A DNA stretch of 64,000 nucleotides from positions 86,153 to 150,152 of the forward strand of contig NZ_JAHVDV010000007.1 of the NCBI RefSeq assembly GCF_051486985.1, given 5' to 3'. Both the position numbers and the translations under genes were made by a program. The notes under the pieces were generated by a model. The model was not told the origin of the DNA. It saw only the letters and a program-made list of their open reading frames with translations, and did no database searches. The stretch is from CBFFRJ01 sp051486985. Lineage in GTDB: Bacteria; Pseudomonadota; Gammaproteobacteria; Enterobacterales; Enterobacteriaceae. This document shows, in pieces, positions 48,049 through 57,951 of this stretch; within the stretch, counting starts at the first letter, position 1, and every line of letters starts with the position of its first letter.

Positions 48049-50123
48049 TTACCTCCGATGGTCGCCGTCATACGGATATGGCGATTATCAGACATTTCAA
48101 GATTCGACAGTACCACCAGCTGAGGCAGGCTACGACGCAGGAACCGCGACAGCAGCGGACGCAACGCATGGTTTACCAGCAGGACAGGCGGCGCGCCCAT
48201 CATCTCCTGGCGTGACAGCGCTTCCTGAGTCTGGGCCAGCAGACGATCGGCCAGACCCGGCTCCAGCCCGCCACCGCCCTGCAACGCCTGGAGTAACAGA
48301 CGCTCAAGCGGGGTATCGAGGCCAATGACCTGCACCTCGCCCGTGCCAGGGAACCACTGTTGGGTGATAGCTCGGCCGAGCGCAACGCGTACCACGGTCG
48401 TCAGTTCGTGCGGATCGTTTTGTACCGGCGCATGTTCGGCCAGGGTTTCCAGAATGGTACGCATATCGCGGATCGGTACTTTTTCTGCCAGCAGGTTTTG
48501 CAGCACCTTGTGCAGGGTGGTCAGCGTTACCACGCCCGGCACCAGATCTTCCGTGAGTTTCGGCATCTCCTGGGTCACGCGATCCAGTAGCTGCTGCGCT
48601 TCCTGGCGCCCAAACAGCTCAGGGGCAAACTGACTGATCAGATGGTTAAGGTGTGTTGCGACCACGGTACTGGCTTCCACCACGGTGAAGCCCTGAATCT
48701 GCGCCTGCTCTTTAAGGGCGCTCTCAATCCAGATAGCGGTCAGACCAAACGCCGGATCTACCGTCTGCTCGCCCGGCAGCGTGCCTGCGGCGGTGCCAGG
48801 GTTAATCGCCAGCCAGCGTCCCGGATAGGCTTCACCGCTGCCTACCTCCACCCCTTTCATCAGGATGCGATAGCGCGCCGGTGGCAGGTCCATATTGTCA
48901 CGAATATGGACCACCGGGGGCAGGAAGCCCATATCCTGGGCAAATTTCTTGCGGATACTGCGGATACGTCCGAGCAGCTCGCCATCCTGCTGGAAATCGA
49001 CCATTGGAATCAGGCGATATCCCACTTCCATACCGAGCGAGTCTTCCAGTTGCACATCGTTCCAGGTGGCTTCAACAGCCTGGGTGTTTTCCGGCATTTT
49101 GACCGGTGCGACTTCCGCCGGTGCTTCCTGCTCCTTGCCCCGTAGCCACCAGGCAAGGCCCAGCAATGCCCCGGTGAACAGCAGGAAGACAAAGTTCGGC
49201 ATACCGGGTACAAGTCCCAGCAAACCAAGCACGGCGGCACTGAGCAGCATGACGCGCGGGTTGGTGAAAAGCTGCCCCACCATCTGCTGGCCGACGTCCT
49301 GATCGGTGGCTACACGCGTAACGATAACGCCTGCCGCCGTCGAAATGACCAGCGCCGGAATTTGTGCGACCAGACCGTCACCGATGGTCAGCAGCGTATA
49401 GCTTTCTGCCGCGTGGCCTACGTCCATACCATGCTGCAACACGCCCACCAGCAGGCCGCCAATCACGTTGATAACCATAATCAGGATGCCTGCAATGGCA
49501 TCCCCACGCACGAATTTACTCGCACCGTCCATTGAGCCGTAGAAGTCGGCTTCCTGAGTCACTTCAGAACGGCGGCGCTTGGCCTCATCTTCACCAATCA
49601 GGCCCGCGTTAAGATCGGCATCAATCGCCATCTGCTTACCGGGCATACCGTCAAGAACAAAACGCGCACCGACTTCCGCAATACGTCCGGCACCCTTGGT
49701 AATAACCATGAAGTTAATGATGACGAGGATGATGAACACCACGATACCAATCGCGAAGTTCCCCCCGACCAGGAAGTGGCCGAACGCTTCGACCACCTTA
49801 CCTGCCGCCGCACCGCCGGTATGCCCGTCCATCAAAATAATACGCGTGGAGGCCACGTTCAGCGCAAGGCGCAGTAAGGTGGTGAACAGCAAAATGGTGG
49901 GGAACGCAGCAAACTCCAGGGTTTTCTGGGTGAACATTGCCACCAACAGCACCATGATCGACAGCGCAATGTTAAAGGTAAAAAGCAGATCCAGGATGAA
50001 TGATGGCAACGGCAATACCATCATCGACAGGATAAGCAGGATCAGTATGGGTCCTGCCAGAATCTGCCATTGCGTTGATTTCAGGTTGGCCGGCAGGCGC
50101 AACATGGAGACCAGATTAGCCAT
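48045..50123 (-). CDS. flhA: Flagellar type III export gate protein FlhA
   Basis: The 692-residue protein has an N-terminal membrane domain with about eight helices, the FHIPEP signature region VARFVLDGMPGKQMAIDADL seen here as FVLDGMPGKQMAIDADLNAG, and a C-terminal cytoplasmic ring domain that docks chaperone-substrate complexes. Length equals E. coli FlhA. Start overlaps the flhB stop by eight bases. Confidence 0.98.
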   Translation of the reverse strand: MANLVSMLRLPANLKSTQWQILAGPILILLILSMMVLPLPSFILDLLFTFNIALSIMVLLVAMFTQKTLEFAAFPTILLFTTLLRLALNVASTRIILMDGHTGGAAAGKVVEAFGHFLVGGNFAIGIVVFIILVIINFMVITKGAGRIAEVGARFVLDGMPGKQMAIDADLNAGLIGEDEAKRRRSEVTQEADFYGSMDGASKFVRGDAIAGILIMVINVIGGLLVGVLQHGMDVGHAAESYTLLTIGDGLVAQIPALVISTAAGVIVTRVATDQDVGQQMVGQLFTNPRVMLLSAAVLGLLGLVPGMPNFVFLLFTGALLGLAWWLRGKEQEAPAEVAPVKMPENTQAVEATWNDVQLEDSLGMEVGYRLIPMVDFQQDGELLGRIRSIRKKFAQDMGFLPPVVHIRDNMDLPPARYRILMKGVEVGSGEAYPGRWLAINPGTAAGTLPGEQTVDPAFGLTAIWIESALKEQAQIQGFTVVEASTVVATHLNHLISQFAPELFGRQEAQQLLDRVTQEMPKLTEDLVPGVVTLTTLHKVLQNLLAEKVPIRDMRTILETLAEHAPVQNDPHELTTVVRVALGRAITQQWFPGTGEVQVIGLDTPLERLLLQALQGGGGLEPGLADRLLAQTQEALSRQEMMGAPPVLLVNHALRPLLSRFLRRSLPQLVVLSNLEMSDNRHIRMTATIGGK

Positions 50124-51264
50124 CAGTATCCTTCTCGTTCAAAAAATCCAGCGCCTCAGGCACAGGTAAATTTGCAGGTTTAACCGGCCGCTGACCGCCC
50201 GTCAGACGCCAGCGTTTCAATTGCCATACCCAGGCCAGCACTTCGGCAACGGCCGCATACAGCTGCCCGGGAATTTGTTGACCAATTTCAGCATGGCGAT
50301 AAAGCGCACGCGCCAGCGGCGGCGCTTCAAGCAGCGGAATTTTGTTTTCCGTACCAATTTCACGAATGCGCAGCGCAACGAGACCGGAGCCCTTCGCTAC
50401 CACTTTTGGCGCACTCATTTTGTTCTCATCATATTGCAACGCGACGGCGTAGTGGGTCGGGTTGGTCACAATGACATCCGCTTTAGGCACGTCGGACATC
50501 ATGCGGCGACGCGCGGCATCACGCTGCAACTGCCGGATACGACCCTTAACATGGGGGTCGCCTTCCTGCTGTTTAAATTCATCACGGATATCCTGACGCG
50601 ACATGCGTAATTTTTTAATGTGGCTGTATATCTGGAAGAAGACATCAAAGCCGACCATCGGGATAATCGCCAGCACCACCAGAATGCAGCACATGCCAGC
50701 AATATTGAGCGCGCTGGCCATCGCGGTAACCGGCGCTTCCGTCATCAGTCGCATCACGTCCGGCCATTTATGCCATAAATAGAGCCCGGCCACGCTTCCC
50801 ATCAGCAGCGCCTTCATGACCGCTTTCACCAGCTCAGCGACCACCTGTGCCGAGAAGAGACGTTTGATGCCGCTAAGCGGATTCAGTTTTGAAAACTGAA
50901 ACTGTAACGATTTCCCGCTGAGCACCAGTCCACCCAGCATCAGTGGACCCACTATAGCCATGATGACAACCCCGCTGATAAGCGGCAGTAACGCAAACAT
51001 TGCATTTTTGATCAGCAAAATTATCTGACTGAGGATCAGATTCGGATCGTTGACAATGTTGTGGTCAAAACGTAACCCCGCCGTCAGCATCATCGACAAG
51101 CGACGTGCAAAGTCCTCCCCACCCATCCAGATAATGCTGACACCCACCAACAGAATCAGTACGGAGGTCAGCTCTTTCGATCGGGGAACCTGCCCTTCTT
51201 CTCGCGCCTTTTCTAGTCGGTGCGATGTGGGGGCTTCTGTTTTGTCGTCGCTATCTTCTGCCAC
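50116..51264 (-). CDS. flhB: Flagellar export switch protein FlhB
   Basis: The 382-residue protein has the E. coli length. A basic N-terminus (DDKTEAPTSHRLEKAREEGQ), four membrane helices and a cytosolic domain with the autocleavage motif NPTH (in VIVTNPTHYAVAL) are present. Self-cleavage there switches export from rod/hook to filament substrates. It heads the leftward flhBAE operon; the 248-base gap before it holds its promoter region and a BIME-type repeat. Confidence 0.98.
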   Translation of the reverse strand: MAEDSDDKTEAPTSHRLEKAREEGQVPRSKELTSVLILLVGVSIIWMGGEDFARRLSMMLTAGLRFDHNIVNDPNLILSQIILLIKNAMFALLPLISGVVIMAIVGPLMLGGLVLSGKSLQFQFSKLNPLSGIKRLFSAQVVAELVKAVMKALLMGSVAGLYLWHKWPDVMRLMTEAPVTAMASALNIAGMCCILVVLAIIPMVGFDVFFQIYSHIKKLRMSRQDIRDEFKQQEGDPHVKGRIRQLQRDAARRRMMSDVPKADVIVTNPTHYAVALQYDENKMSAPKVVAKGSGLVALRIREIGTENKIPLLEAPPLARALYRHAEIGQQIPGQLYAAVAEVLAWVWQLKRWRLTGGQRPVKPANLPVPEALDFLNEKDTDG

Positions 51265-51428
51265 GGCTTAAATCCACGGGTGGAGGTTTGACGACATATT
51301 GCCAGAGTCAAGTCTGTCTAATGGGCGGAGTAAGGCATAAAAACGGGGGGTTTTCGCGATTTGAGAAAAGCGAATCACAGCAGGGAGAGAAAAATGTCTC
51401 CTGTCTGAATGTGCAATAGCATGCGTTA

Positions 51429-51505
51429 TGCCAGTCAGACGCAAGCGCCTTACCCGGCCTACAGGGCTGTAGACCGGGCAAGTGAAACGCCATCAGGCAC
51501 GCTCT
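51429..51505. repeat. REP/BIME-type palindromic element between cheZ and flhB
   Basis: Two inverted REP-like halves, GCCTTACCCGGCCTACAG and CTGTAGACCGGGCAAG, flank a short centre, with GCCATCAGGCAC at the right. It lies directly after the cheZ stop, as expected of a BIME at an operon end, and may act as transcript end or mRNA stabiliser. Confidence 0.75.
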
Positions 51506-51512
51506 AGGTTTA

Positions 51513-52157
51513 TCAGAAACCGAGGCTGTCCAGCAGGTCGTCGACCTGATCCTGGCTTGCCACCACACCGGCTTTGGTGGCGTCAAGCTGCGGACCATTG
51601 AGCAGGCCTTCGTTTTCACGTTTCGGACGTGAGGAAGGATCGGGCATGTTCTCCAGCAGCACCATCAGCAGCTGACGCTCAATCTCCTGAATCACGTCCA
51701 TCATACGCTTGATAACCTGACCGGTCAGATCCTGGAAATCCTGCGCCATCATGATGTCCAGCAACTGGGCGTTAGTGAAGCTGGTATGGCCCGGTACGTC
51801 ACCCAGATATTTGCGGGTATCGGTCACCAGTTCACGCGCGTCACTCAGTTCGATCGGATTTTCAAACCACTCATCCCACCGTTTAGAAAGCGTTTTGGCC
51901 CCTTTTTCCAGCGCATCCTGATGAGGCTGGGAAGCTTCTACGCTATTGAGCGCACGCTCGGCGGCCTGCGCTGTCATCTGCACCACGTAATCAAGACGAT
52001 CGCGGGCATCGGGAATCGCTTCTGCCGCCTCCGCAATCGCCTGATCGAGGCCTAACTCACGCAGGCTGTCACGCAGCATACGGGTCAGGCTACCGATCCG
52101 GGCAATGATGTCGGTAGGTGAATGCTCTTCCACAGGTTTAATAGAAGGTTGAATCAT
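51513..52157 (-). CDS. cheZ: CheY-P phosphatase CheZ
   Basis: The 214-residue protein has E. coli CheZ length. The catalytic Gln lies in the conserved MMAQDFQDLTGQVIKRM helix, and the C-terminal CheY-binding peptide is QDQVDDLLDSLGF. It forms a long four-helix bundle dimer and shuts off the swim-tumble signal. It is the last gene of the tar-tap-cheRBYZ operon. Confidence 0.98.
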   Translation of the reverse strand: MIQPSIKPVEEHSPTDIIARIGSLTRMLRDSLRELGLDQAIAEAAEAIPDARDRLDYVVQMTAQAAERALNSVEASQPHQDALEKGAKTLSKRWDEWFENPIELSDARELVTDTRKYLGDVPGHTSFTNAQLLDIMMAQDFQDLTGQVIKRMMDVIQEIERQLLMVLLENMPDPSSRPKRENEGLLNGPQLDATKAGVVASQDQVDDLLDSLGF

Positions 52158-52167
52158 CGTCCAGTCC

Positions 52168-52557
52168 TCACATGCCGAGTTTCTCGAAGATCTTACCGAG
52201 TTTCTCTTCCAGGGTTGCAGCAGTGAACGGTTTCACTACATAGCCACTCGCACCAGCCTGTGCCGCTGCGATAATGTTCTCTTTCTTGGCTTCTGCCGTT
52301 ACCATCAGTACCGGTAATGTCGCCATGTTACCTGACGCGCGGATGGTTTTAAGCAACTCAAGGCCATCCATGTTCGGCATGTTCCAGTCAGAGATCACAA
52401 AGCCAAAGCCGCCGGCCTGAAGTTTATTCAGCGCGTCAACGCCGTCTTCGGCTTCCTCAACGTTGTTGAACCCCAGCTCTTTTAACAGGTTGCGCACGAT
52501 ACGACGCATCGTGGAAAAATCGTCAACAACCAGAAATTTGAGCTCTTTATCCGCCAT
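52168..52557 (-). CDS. cheY: Chemotaxis response regulator CheY
   Basis: The 129-residue single receiver domain has the acidic pocket in FLVVDDFSTMRR, the phospho-acceptor Asp57 in VISDWNMPNMDG, Thr87 in VTAEAKKEN and Lys109 in VVKPF. Phospho-CheY binds FliM and reverses motor rotation. Confidence 0.99.
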   Translation of the reverse strand: MADKELKFLVVDDFSTMRRIVRNLLKELGFNNVEEAEDGVDALNKLQAGGFGFVISDWNMPNMDGLELLKTIRASGNMATLPVLMVTAEAKKENIIAAAQAGASGYVVKPFTAATLEEKLGKIFEKLGM

Positions 52558-52573
52558 AAAACTTCACTCCTCG

Positions 52574-53626
52574 TTAAATACGTATTGCCTGTCCGGCACT
52601 GATTTTCGCCAGCATCTGCTGGCTAACCTGACTGAGATCGACCACTTCGCTCACGCCACCCATATTGATGGCTTCGCGCGGCATGCCGAACACCACACAA
52701 CTTGCTTCATTTTGCGCGATGGTCCAGGCCCCCGCCTGATGCATCGCTAACATTCCTGCCGCCCCATCATTGCCCATCCCTGTGAGGATAACGCCAACGG
52801 CGTTACGCCCTGCATGCTTGGCGACCGAATGAAATAGAACGTCCACGGCTGGACGATGCCGATTTACCGGCGGACCGTCGTGGATTTTTATCTGGTAGTT
52901 CGCGCCGCTTCGCGCAAGCTCCATATGTTTATCTCCCGGGGCAATATACGCATGCCCTGGCAGTACACGCTCACCGTCTTCCGCCTCTTTCACGCTTATC
53001 TGACACAACTTATTCAGACGTTCAGCAAACGAGCGGGTAAAGCCCGGCGGCATGTGCTGTGTAATCAGAATACCCGGACTTGAGAGGGGCAATGGCTGGA
53101 GTACATGACGAATTGCCTCTGTTCCTCCGGTTGAAGCCCCAATTGCCAGCAGTTTTTCCGAACTTAACAGCGGCCCCGACTTCATCAATGCCACTGGTGC
53201 GGCCGTTGGATGATGCGCGGCCAGGCGGGCACGAGAAGCCGTGCGTACCTTTTCAGCAATCATCTCGCTGTAGGCCAGCATTCCTTCACGAATGCCCAGC
53301 TGCGGTTTGGTCACAAAATCGATGGCTCCCAGTTCCAGCGCACGTAATGTGACTTCAGAACCCTTACCGGTCAAGGAAGAAACCATCACCACCGGCATGG
53401 GCCGCAGGCGCATCAGCTTTTCGAGGAAATCCAGCCCATCCATGCGGGGCATTTCCACGTCCAGCGTCAGCACGTCGGGGTTATATTTTTTTATTAAATC
53501 CCGGGCAACTAACGGATCCGGTGCCGTAGCGACCATTTCCATATCGCTATGACTGTTGATAATTTCGGTCATGATTTGACGCATCAGTGCCGAATCATCA
53601 ACAGACATTACCCTGATTTTACTCAT
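52574..53626 (-). CDS. cheB: Chemotaxis methylesterase/deamidase CheB
   Basis: This 350-residue protein has an N-terminal receiver domain (phospho-acceptor Asp in LTLDVEMPRMDG) joined to a C-terminal esterase domain with catalytic Ser in AIGASTGGTEAIR, His in ITQHMPPGFTRSFA and Asp in GMGNDGAAGM. It removes methyl groups from receptor glutamates and deamidates glutamines. The start overlaps the cheR stop by four bases. Confidence 0.98.
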   Translation of the reverse strand: MSKIRVMSVDDSALMRQIMTEIINSHSDMEMVATAPDPLVARDLIKKYNPDVLTLDVEMPRMDGLDFLEKLMRLRPMPVVMVSSLTGKGSEVTLRALELGAIDFVTKPQLGIREGMLAYSEMIAEKVRTASRARLAAHHPTAAPVALMKSGPLLSSEKLLAIGASTGGTEAIRHVLQPLPLSSPGILITQHMPPGFTRSFAERLNKLCQISVKEAEDGERVLPGHAYIAPGDKHMELARSGANYQIKIHDGPPVNRHRPAVDVLFHSVAKHAGRNAVGVILTGMGNDGAAGMLAMHQAGAWTIAQNEASCVVFGMPREAINMGGVSEVVDLSQVSQQMLAKISAGQAIRI

Positions 53627-54492
53627 GCTTTTTCCTTACTCAGCGCATAAACGGTTTGGCCACGCAGGCTAAACTCACGCACGAGGTTGCTGAAATTCTC
53701 CGAATGCCCGGCAAAGAGTAATCCGTCAGGCTTAAGCATTGGTGCGAAACGGTGCAGTATGTCCTGCTGCGTCGTTTTATCAAAGTAAATCATAACATTA
53801 CGACAAAATATCGCATCGAACGGCCCGGGGACGTTGTACTGTTTATCGAGCAGGTTCAGCGGCATAAACTCCACGTAATTTGCCAGCTCCTGGCGTACAC
53901 GTACTAAACCGGAATGCGGCCCGGTTCCGCGCATGAAATAACGCTGTAGCTGCTGAGGCGACAGGGTTTTCAGCTCATCCTGGCGATAAATACCGCTGCG
54001 CGCTTTTTCCAGCACTTCCGTGTCGATGTCGCTGGCGATGACCTTAAAGCGACCTGGTGCCATGCCTAGTGCGTCCGCAAGGGTGATGGCAAGCGAATAA
54101 GGCTCTTCGCCCGTAGAGGCTGCCGCACTCCAGATACGGTACTCACCGCTGCGCTTGCGCGCATGTTCTGCCAGTACCGGGAAGTGGTGCGCTTCCCGGA
54201 AAAAGGCGGTGAGGTTGGTGGTCAGGGAGTTAATAAACGCCTGCCACTCGGCACTGTTCTGGTTCGCTTCAAGCATACTCAGGTAGCGACCAAAATCGTC
54301 CAGCCCAAGCGTGCGCAAACGGCGCACCAGACGGTTGTAAACCATGTCCCTTTTGTGATCGGCGAGCACAATCCCGGCTCGCTGATAAATCAATTGACAG
54401 ATTCGACGAAAATGCGCGTCAGACAGCGCGAGGCGCTGGGTCATCTGTTGCAATATGGATGACGATTGCCCACTGGGCAGCGATGTTGTCAT
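53623..54492 (-). CDS. cheR: Chemoreceptor methyltransferase CheR
   Basis: The 289-residue enzyme has the N-terminal all-helical receptor-binding domain and a SAM-dependent methyltransferase domain (IWSAAASTGEEPYSLAITL as motif I, AIFCRNVMIYFD later), with the beta-subdomain insertion that binds the receptor C-terminal pentapeptide. It methylates Tar and related receptors for adaptation. Tar in this window carries the matching NWETF tail. Confidence 0.98.
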   Translation of the reverse strand: MTTSLPSGQSSSILQQMTQRLALSDAHFRRICQLIYQRAGIVLADHKRDMVYNRLVRRLRTLGLDDFGRYLSMLEANQNSAEWQAFINSLTTNLTAFFREAHHFPVLAEHARKRSGEYRIWSAAASTGEEPYSLAITLADALGMAPGRFKVIASDIDTEVLEKARSGIYRQDELKTLSPQQLQRYFMRGTGPHSGLVRVRQELANYVEFMPLNLLDKQYNVPGPFDAIFCRNVMIYFDKTTQQDILHRFAPMLKPDGLLFAGHSENFSNLVREFSLRGQTVYALSKEKA

Positions 54493-54510
54493 GGCGCGTT
54501 CTCACCTGGT

Positions 54511-56109
54511 TTATGATGCAACAGGCACGCCCTCAGGCGGTGCCACTTCGGGTGCTGAAACATGGTTTTCAACTTTAAATACTGCAACCAGCGAGGTCAG
54601 ATGATCCGCCTGGTGGGCGAGTTGATCGGTCGCTGCAGCCGCTTCTTCAACTAACGATGCGTTCTGCTGTGTGACCTGATCCATCTGACTGACGGCCAGC
54701 GCGACTTGCTCAATGCCACGGCGTTGTTCATCCGATGCTGAAGCAATGTCGCCCATGATGTCGTTCACCTGCGTGACCGAACGGACAATTTCCATCATGG
54801 TTTGCGCGGAGGTATCCACCAACGCTGACCCTTGCTGCACACGCGAGACCGAGTCTTCTATCAACCCTTTTATTTCTTTTGCCGCCTGTGCGCTTCGGCT
54901 GGCAAGGTTACGCACCTCACCGGCCACCACGGCGAAGCCGCGGCCCTGCTCACCGGCACGCGCCGCTTCCACTGCAGCGTTGAGTGCCAGAATGTTTGTC
55001 TGGAAGGCGATACCATCAATCACGCTGATGATGTCGCCAATTTTTTGCGAGCTGGTGGCAATCTCGTGCATGGTGTTTGCCACATTAGCCGCCTGTTGCC
55101 CGCCTTTACGTGCTGTCTCGGCAGCCCCCTGTGCCAGGCCTGACGCCTGACGGGCGTTGTCGGCATTCTGACCGACGGTCGCCGTTAACTCTTCCATGCT
55201 TGCCGCAGTTTGTGCGAGCGAAGCGGCCTGCTGTTCGGTGCGTGCCGACAGGTCATTATTCCCCGCAGCGATTTCCGAAATACCGGTATGCATTGCATAG
55301 CTGCCGTGCCGGACGTCGGTTACCGTCGTGCGCAACGACGACTGCATTTTTTTCAGGCTGGCAAAAATGGCGGAAATTTCATTTTTACCAAATACCGCAA
55401 TCGGACGCGCCAGATTCCCCTGCGAAATGCTGTCAAAGTGGCTGCTGATGATTGCCAGCGGCTGCACGATCATTTTGCGTGACCAGAACAGTGCGCCGGA
55501 GGTCAGCAGCGCGGCCAGAATCACCACCACCACAAAAATCACGGCGGAGCGCTGGTAATTATTCTGTCCGTCCGCTTTCGCTGTCCGCACAAAGCTGTCG
55601 ATATGCGTCTGCCAGGCAGCAAAATTCTTATCAAATGCCTCCTGCGATTGTTGCACCGGCGCGGTCATAAAATCTGACAGCTGGTTATTCTCAAGCCAGG
55701 TCGCCTGGTGCTCCAGATCGCCATGCCAGGCGCTGTAGGCCACTTTTGTGACCGCCTGCAGGGTTTTGCCATCTTCGGTTAATACCGGAATGGCAAGGAA
55801 TGCCTGCAGTGTTGCGTCCGCCTGCGAAAGAAAGCCTTTGGCCTGCGCCATCAGACCCTTAACCTCCTCCGGTGGGTAGGCCAGCGCGGTCAGGGTTCCG
55901 GCTTTGTTCAGTGCCGTACTCGCCTGCAACAACAGTGAGCGCGTCATCATCAGGGTACTGCGCTGCTGGTTACTTTTTTCGAGTTCTTCCAGATGGCCAG
56001 TACTTTCACGAAACGCCCAAAACGATAGCCCGTTACTCCCAACCTGCAAAACGCCACAAATAATCAAAATCAGAAAAAGTGTTGTCGAGATACGAATACG
56101 GTTTAACAT
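54511..56109 (-). CDS. tap: Methyl-accepting chemotaxis protein Tap (dipeptide/pyrimidine type)
   Basis: ATG 56109 (MLNRIRISTTLFLILIICG) gives 532 residues, against 533 in E. coli Tap, and GGGAG lies just upstream. It has two membrane helices flanking a four-helix-bundle periplasmic domain that is similar to E. coli Tap (QASTALNKAGTLTALAYP), then HAMP and the conserved signalling hairpin (ISVIDGIAFQTNILALNAA). It lacks a C-terminal NWETF tail, as Tap does. Sensing dipeptides through DppA is inferred from the family. Confidence 0.93.
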   Translation of the reverse strand: MLNRIRISTTLFLILIICGVLQVGSNGLSFWAFRESTGHLEELEKSNQQRSTLMMTRSLLLQASTALNKAGTLTALAYPPEEVKGLMAQAKGFLSQADATLQAFLAIPVLTEDGKTLQAVTKVAYSAWHGDLEHQATWLENNQLSDFMTAPVQQSQEAFDKNFAAWQTHIDSFVRTAKADGQNNYQRSAVIFVVVVILAALLTSGALFWSRKMIVQPLAIISSHFDSISQGNLARPIAVFGKNEISAIFASLKKMQSSLRTTVTDVRHGSYAMHTGISEIAAGNNDLSARTEQQAASLAQTAASMEELTATVGQNADNARQASGLAQGAAETARKGGQQAANVANTMHEIATSSQKIGDIISVIDGIAFQTNILALNAAVEAARAGEQGRGFAVVAGEVRNLASRSAQAAKEIKGLIEDSVSRVQQGSALVDTSAQTMMEIVRSVTQVNDIMGDIASASDEQRRGIEQVALAVSQMDQVTQQNASLVEEAAAATDQLAHQADHLTSLVAVFKVENHVSAPEVAPPEGVPVAS

Positions 56110-56151
56110 CCACGCTCCCATCAGGCGGCATCCGACCGCCGTGATTATCCA

Positions 56152-57816
56152 TTAAAAGGTTTCCCAATTATCATCTTGTCCGGTTGAGAGCTGGCGTGGT
56201 CTGGCACCTGTCGGAACGTTAACAGCTGCCGGATTAAGCGAACGCTGAGCCGGGGTTCCGGGTACAGTAGAGAGTCTGAAAGCGGAGACCGTCCTGGTCA
56301 GGCGGCTGGCTTGTTCTTCTAATGCTGCAGCGGCAGCTGCAGATTGTTGCACCAGTGACGCGTTCTGTTGCGTGACGCGGTCCATTTCAGACACCGCCAG
56401 CGCAACCTGATCGATGCCCCGGCTCTGTTCATCAGACGCCGACGCAATCTCACCCATAATGTCGTTCACGCGGGTCACCGCACTGACGATATCGTTCATG
56501 GTCTCCCCGGCGCTTTCCACCAGTTCCGAACCGGTATTCACGCGGGAGACGGAGTCCTCAATTAAGGCTTTAATCTCTTTTGCGGCCTGAGCACTGCGGC
56601 TGGCGAGATTTCGCACCTCACCGGCGACCACGGCAAAGCCCCGTCCCTGCTCACCGGCGCGGGCCGCTTCTACCGCGGCATTAAGCGCCAGGATATTGGT
56701 CTGGAAGGCGATACCATCGATGACGCTGGTGATGTCAGAAATTTTCTGCGAGCTGGCGGCGATGTCGTGCATGGTTTTTACCACGCCATCAACCACTTTT
56801 CCGCCGTGCCCGGCGGTATCCGAGGCGCTTTTCGCCAGCAGCGAGGCCTGACGGGCGTTTTCGGCGTTCTGTTTCACCGTCGCTGTCAGCTCTTCCATGC
56901 TGGCGGCAGTCTCTTCCAAGGCTGACGCCTGCTCTTCCGTGCGGGATGAGAGGTCGTTATTGCCGGCGGCAATTTCGCTGGTCCCGGCGTGGATGGCATC
57001 AGAACCGGCACGAACGCTGGTGACAGTGTCAATGAGCGAACGCTGCATATGATCCACGCTGTGAGCAAGATCGGTAATTTCGCTGCGCCCTTCCACCACC
57101 AGGTTATGCGCCAGATTGCCGCCTGCAATTTCACGGATGTGCCTGATTACGGCACTTAACGGAGCCAGCAGAATGCGGCGAATGCCCTCCCAGACCAGAA
57201 TCAGCACCACAACTAACGCCAGCGCCAGCGCAGCCATCTGCCATTTTGCAAACTGGTAATCGCTTACGCTTTCGTCATAAGCCTGGTGGTAGAGGGATTC
57301 ACTGAGCGTTGCATAATTCTTTAAGGCTTCACCGAGGCCATTTTGCATACCCTGAGTCGGCTGGGCGAAATACCCGTCCATGTTGCCGTTTTCCAGGAAC
57401 TGCACCAGTTCGGTGAGGCCGGCAGCATAGGTTTTGTACTTTTCATCAAGCGTCTGACGGGCCTGATCCATTTCAGCGACCACCGGCAAAGCGCGGAAGC
57501 GGTCGTAGTGTTTGCCGGCTTCAGCAAGACTGCTTTTCGCGCTGTTGAGAAGGTCGGTTTTGGCACTGCTCTGCTGATTATTCGCATCCATCATCATGCG
57601 TGCGGATGAACGGCTGAGGTTGATACGCGTCTGCAGCATCAGCTCCCATGTTTTACCGAGTTCAGTCTGCTGCTCCCTGAGATCGTTGGAGACCGCAAAG
57701 CTTTGCTGATTTTGTTTAAGCGACGAGAAAAAAAGGCCGCCAGAGAGCAACTGGAGCAGCGCAAAGACAACCAGCACACTCATCAGCATTGTGACAACGC
57801 GAATACGGTTCAACAT
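56152..57816 (-). CDS. tar: Methyl-accepting chemotaxis protein Tar (aspartate receptor)
   Basis: ATG 57816 (MLNRIRVVTMLMSVLVVFALLQ) gives 554 residues against 553 in E. coli Tar; the extra upstream open frame crosses the sigma-28 promoter. The aspartate-binding arginines of E. coli Tar (64, 69, 73) are matched by QTRINLSRSSARMMMD, so aspartate sensing is likely. HAMP, methylation helices and the signalling tip are intact, and the C-terminus is NWETF, the tether for CheR and CheB. It is the first gene of the tar-tap-cheRBYZ operon. Confidence 0.95.
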   Translation of the reverse strand: MLNRIRVVTMLMSVLVVFALLQLLSGGLFFSSLKQNQQSFAVSNDLREQQTELGKTWELMLQTRINLSRSSARMMMDANNQQSSAKTDLLNSAKSSLAEAGKHYDRFRALPVVAEMDQARQTLDEKYKTYAAGLTELVQFLENGNMDGYFAQPTQGMQNGLGEALKNYATLSESLYHQAYDESVSDYQFAKWQMAALALALVVVLILVWEGIRRILLAPLSAVIRHIREIAGGNLAHNLVVEGRSEITDLAHSVDHMQRSLIDTVTSVRAGSDAIHAGTSEIAAGNNDLSSRTEEQASALEETAASMEELTATVKQNAENARQASLLAKSASDTAGHGGKVVDGVVKTMHDIAASSQKISDITSVIDGIAFQTNILALNAAVEAARAGEQGRGFAVVAGEVRNLASRSAQAAKEIKALIEDSVSRVNTGSELVESAGETMNDIVSAVTRVNDIMGEIASASDEQSRGIDQVALAVSEMDRVTQQNASLVQQSAAAAAALEEQASRLTRTVSAFRLSTVPGTPAQRSLNPAAVNVPTGARPRQLSTGQDDNWETF

Positions 57817-57847
57817 ATGACACCTTCCCGAAAACTTGTTATCGAGG

Positions 57848-57874
57848 TTATCGGCAAAGGCCAACGGAACTTTA
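57848..57874 (-). promoter_or_regulatory. Sigma-28 (FliA) promoter of tar-tap-cheRBYZ
   Basis: On the minus strand TAAAGTTC, 11 bases and GCCGATAA make an almost perfect FliA promoter (TAAAGTTT-N11-GCCGATAA). It ends 32 bases before the tar start and so drives the chemotaxis operon as a class 3 flagellar unit. Confidence 0.95.
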
Positions 57875-57908
57875 CATTTGCGAAAAGGAATTACATATAG
57901 GCTGCATT

Positions 57909-57945
57909 ATCTCCAGGACAGGTTATCTTCGCCTGCCCCGGAGAT
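57909..57945. other. Hairpin between the fimbrial operon and tar
   Basis: ATCTCC/GGAGAT outer arms and a nearly complementary GGACAGG/CCTGCCCC inner stem enclose a 9-base loop. It starts 34 bases upstream of the sigma-28 promoter. There is no T tract on the minus strand, so it is not a standard terminator for either unit. Confidence 0.45.
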
Positions 57946-57951
57946 GAGGGA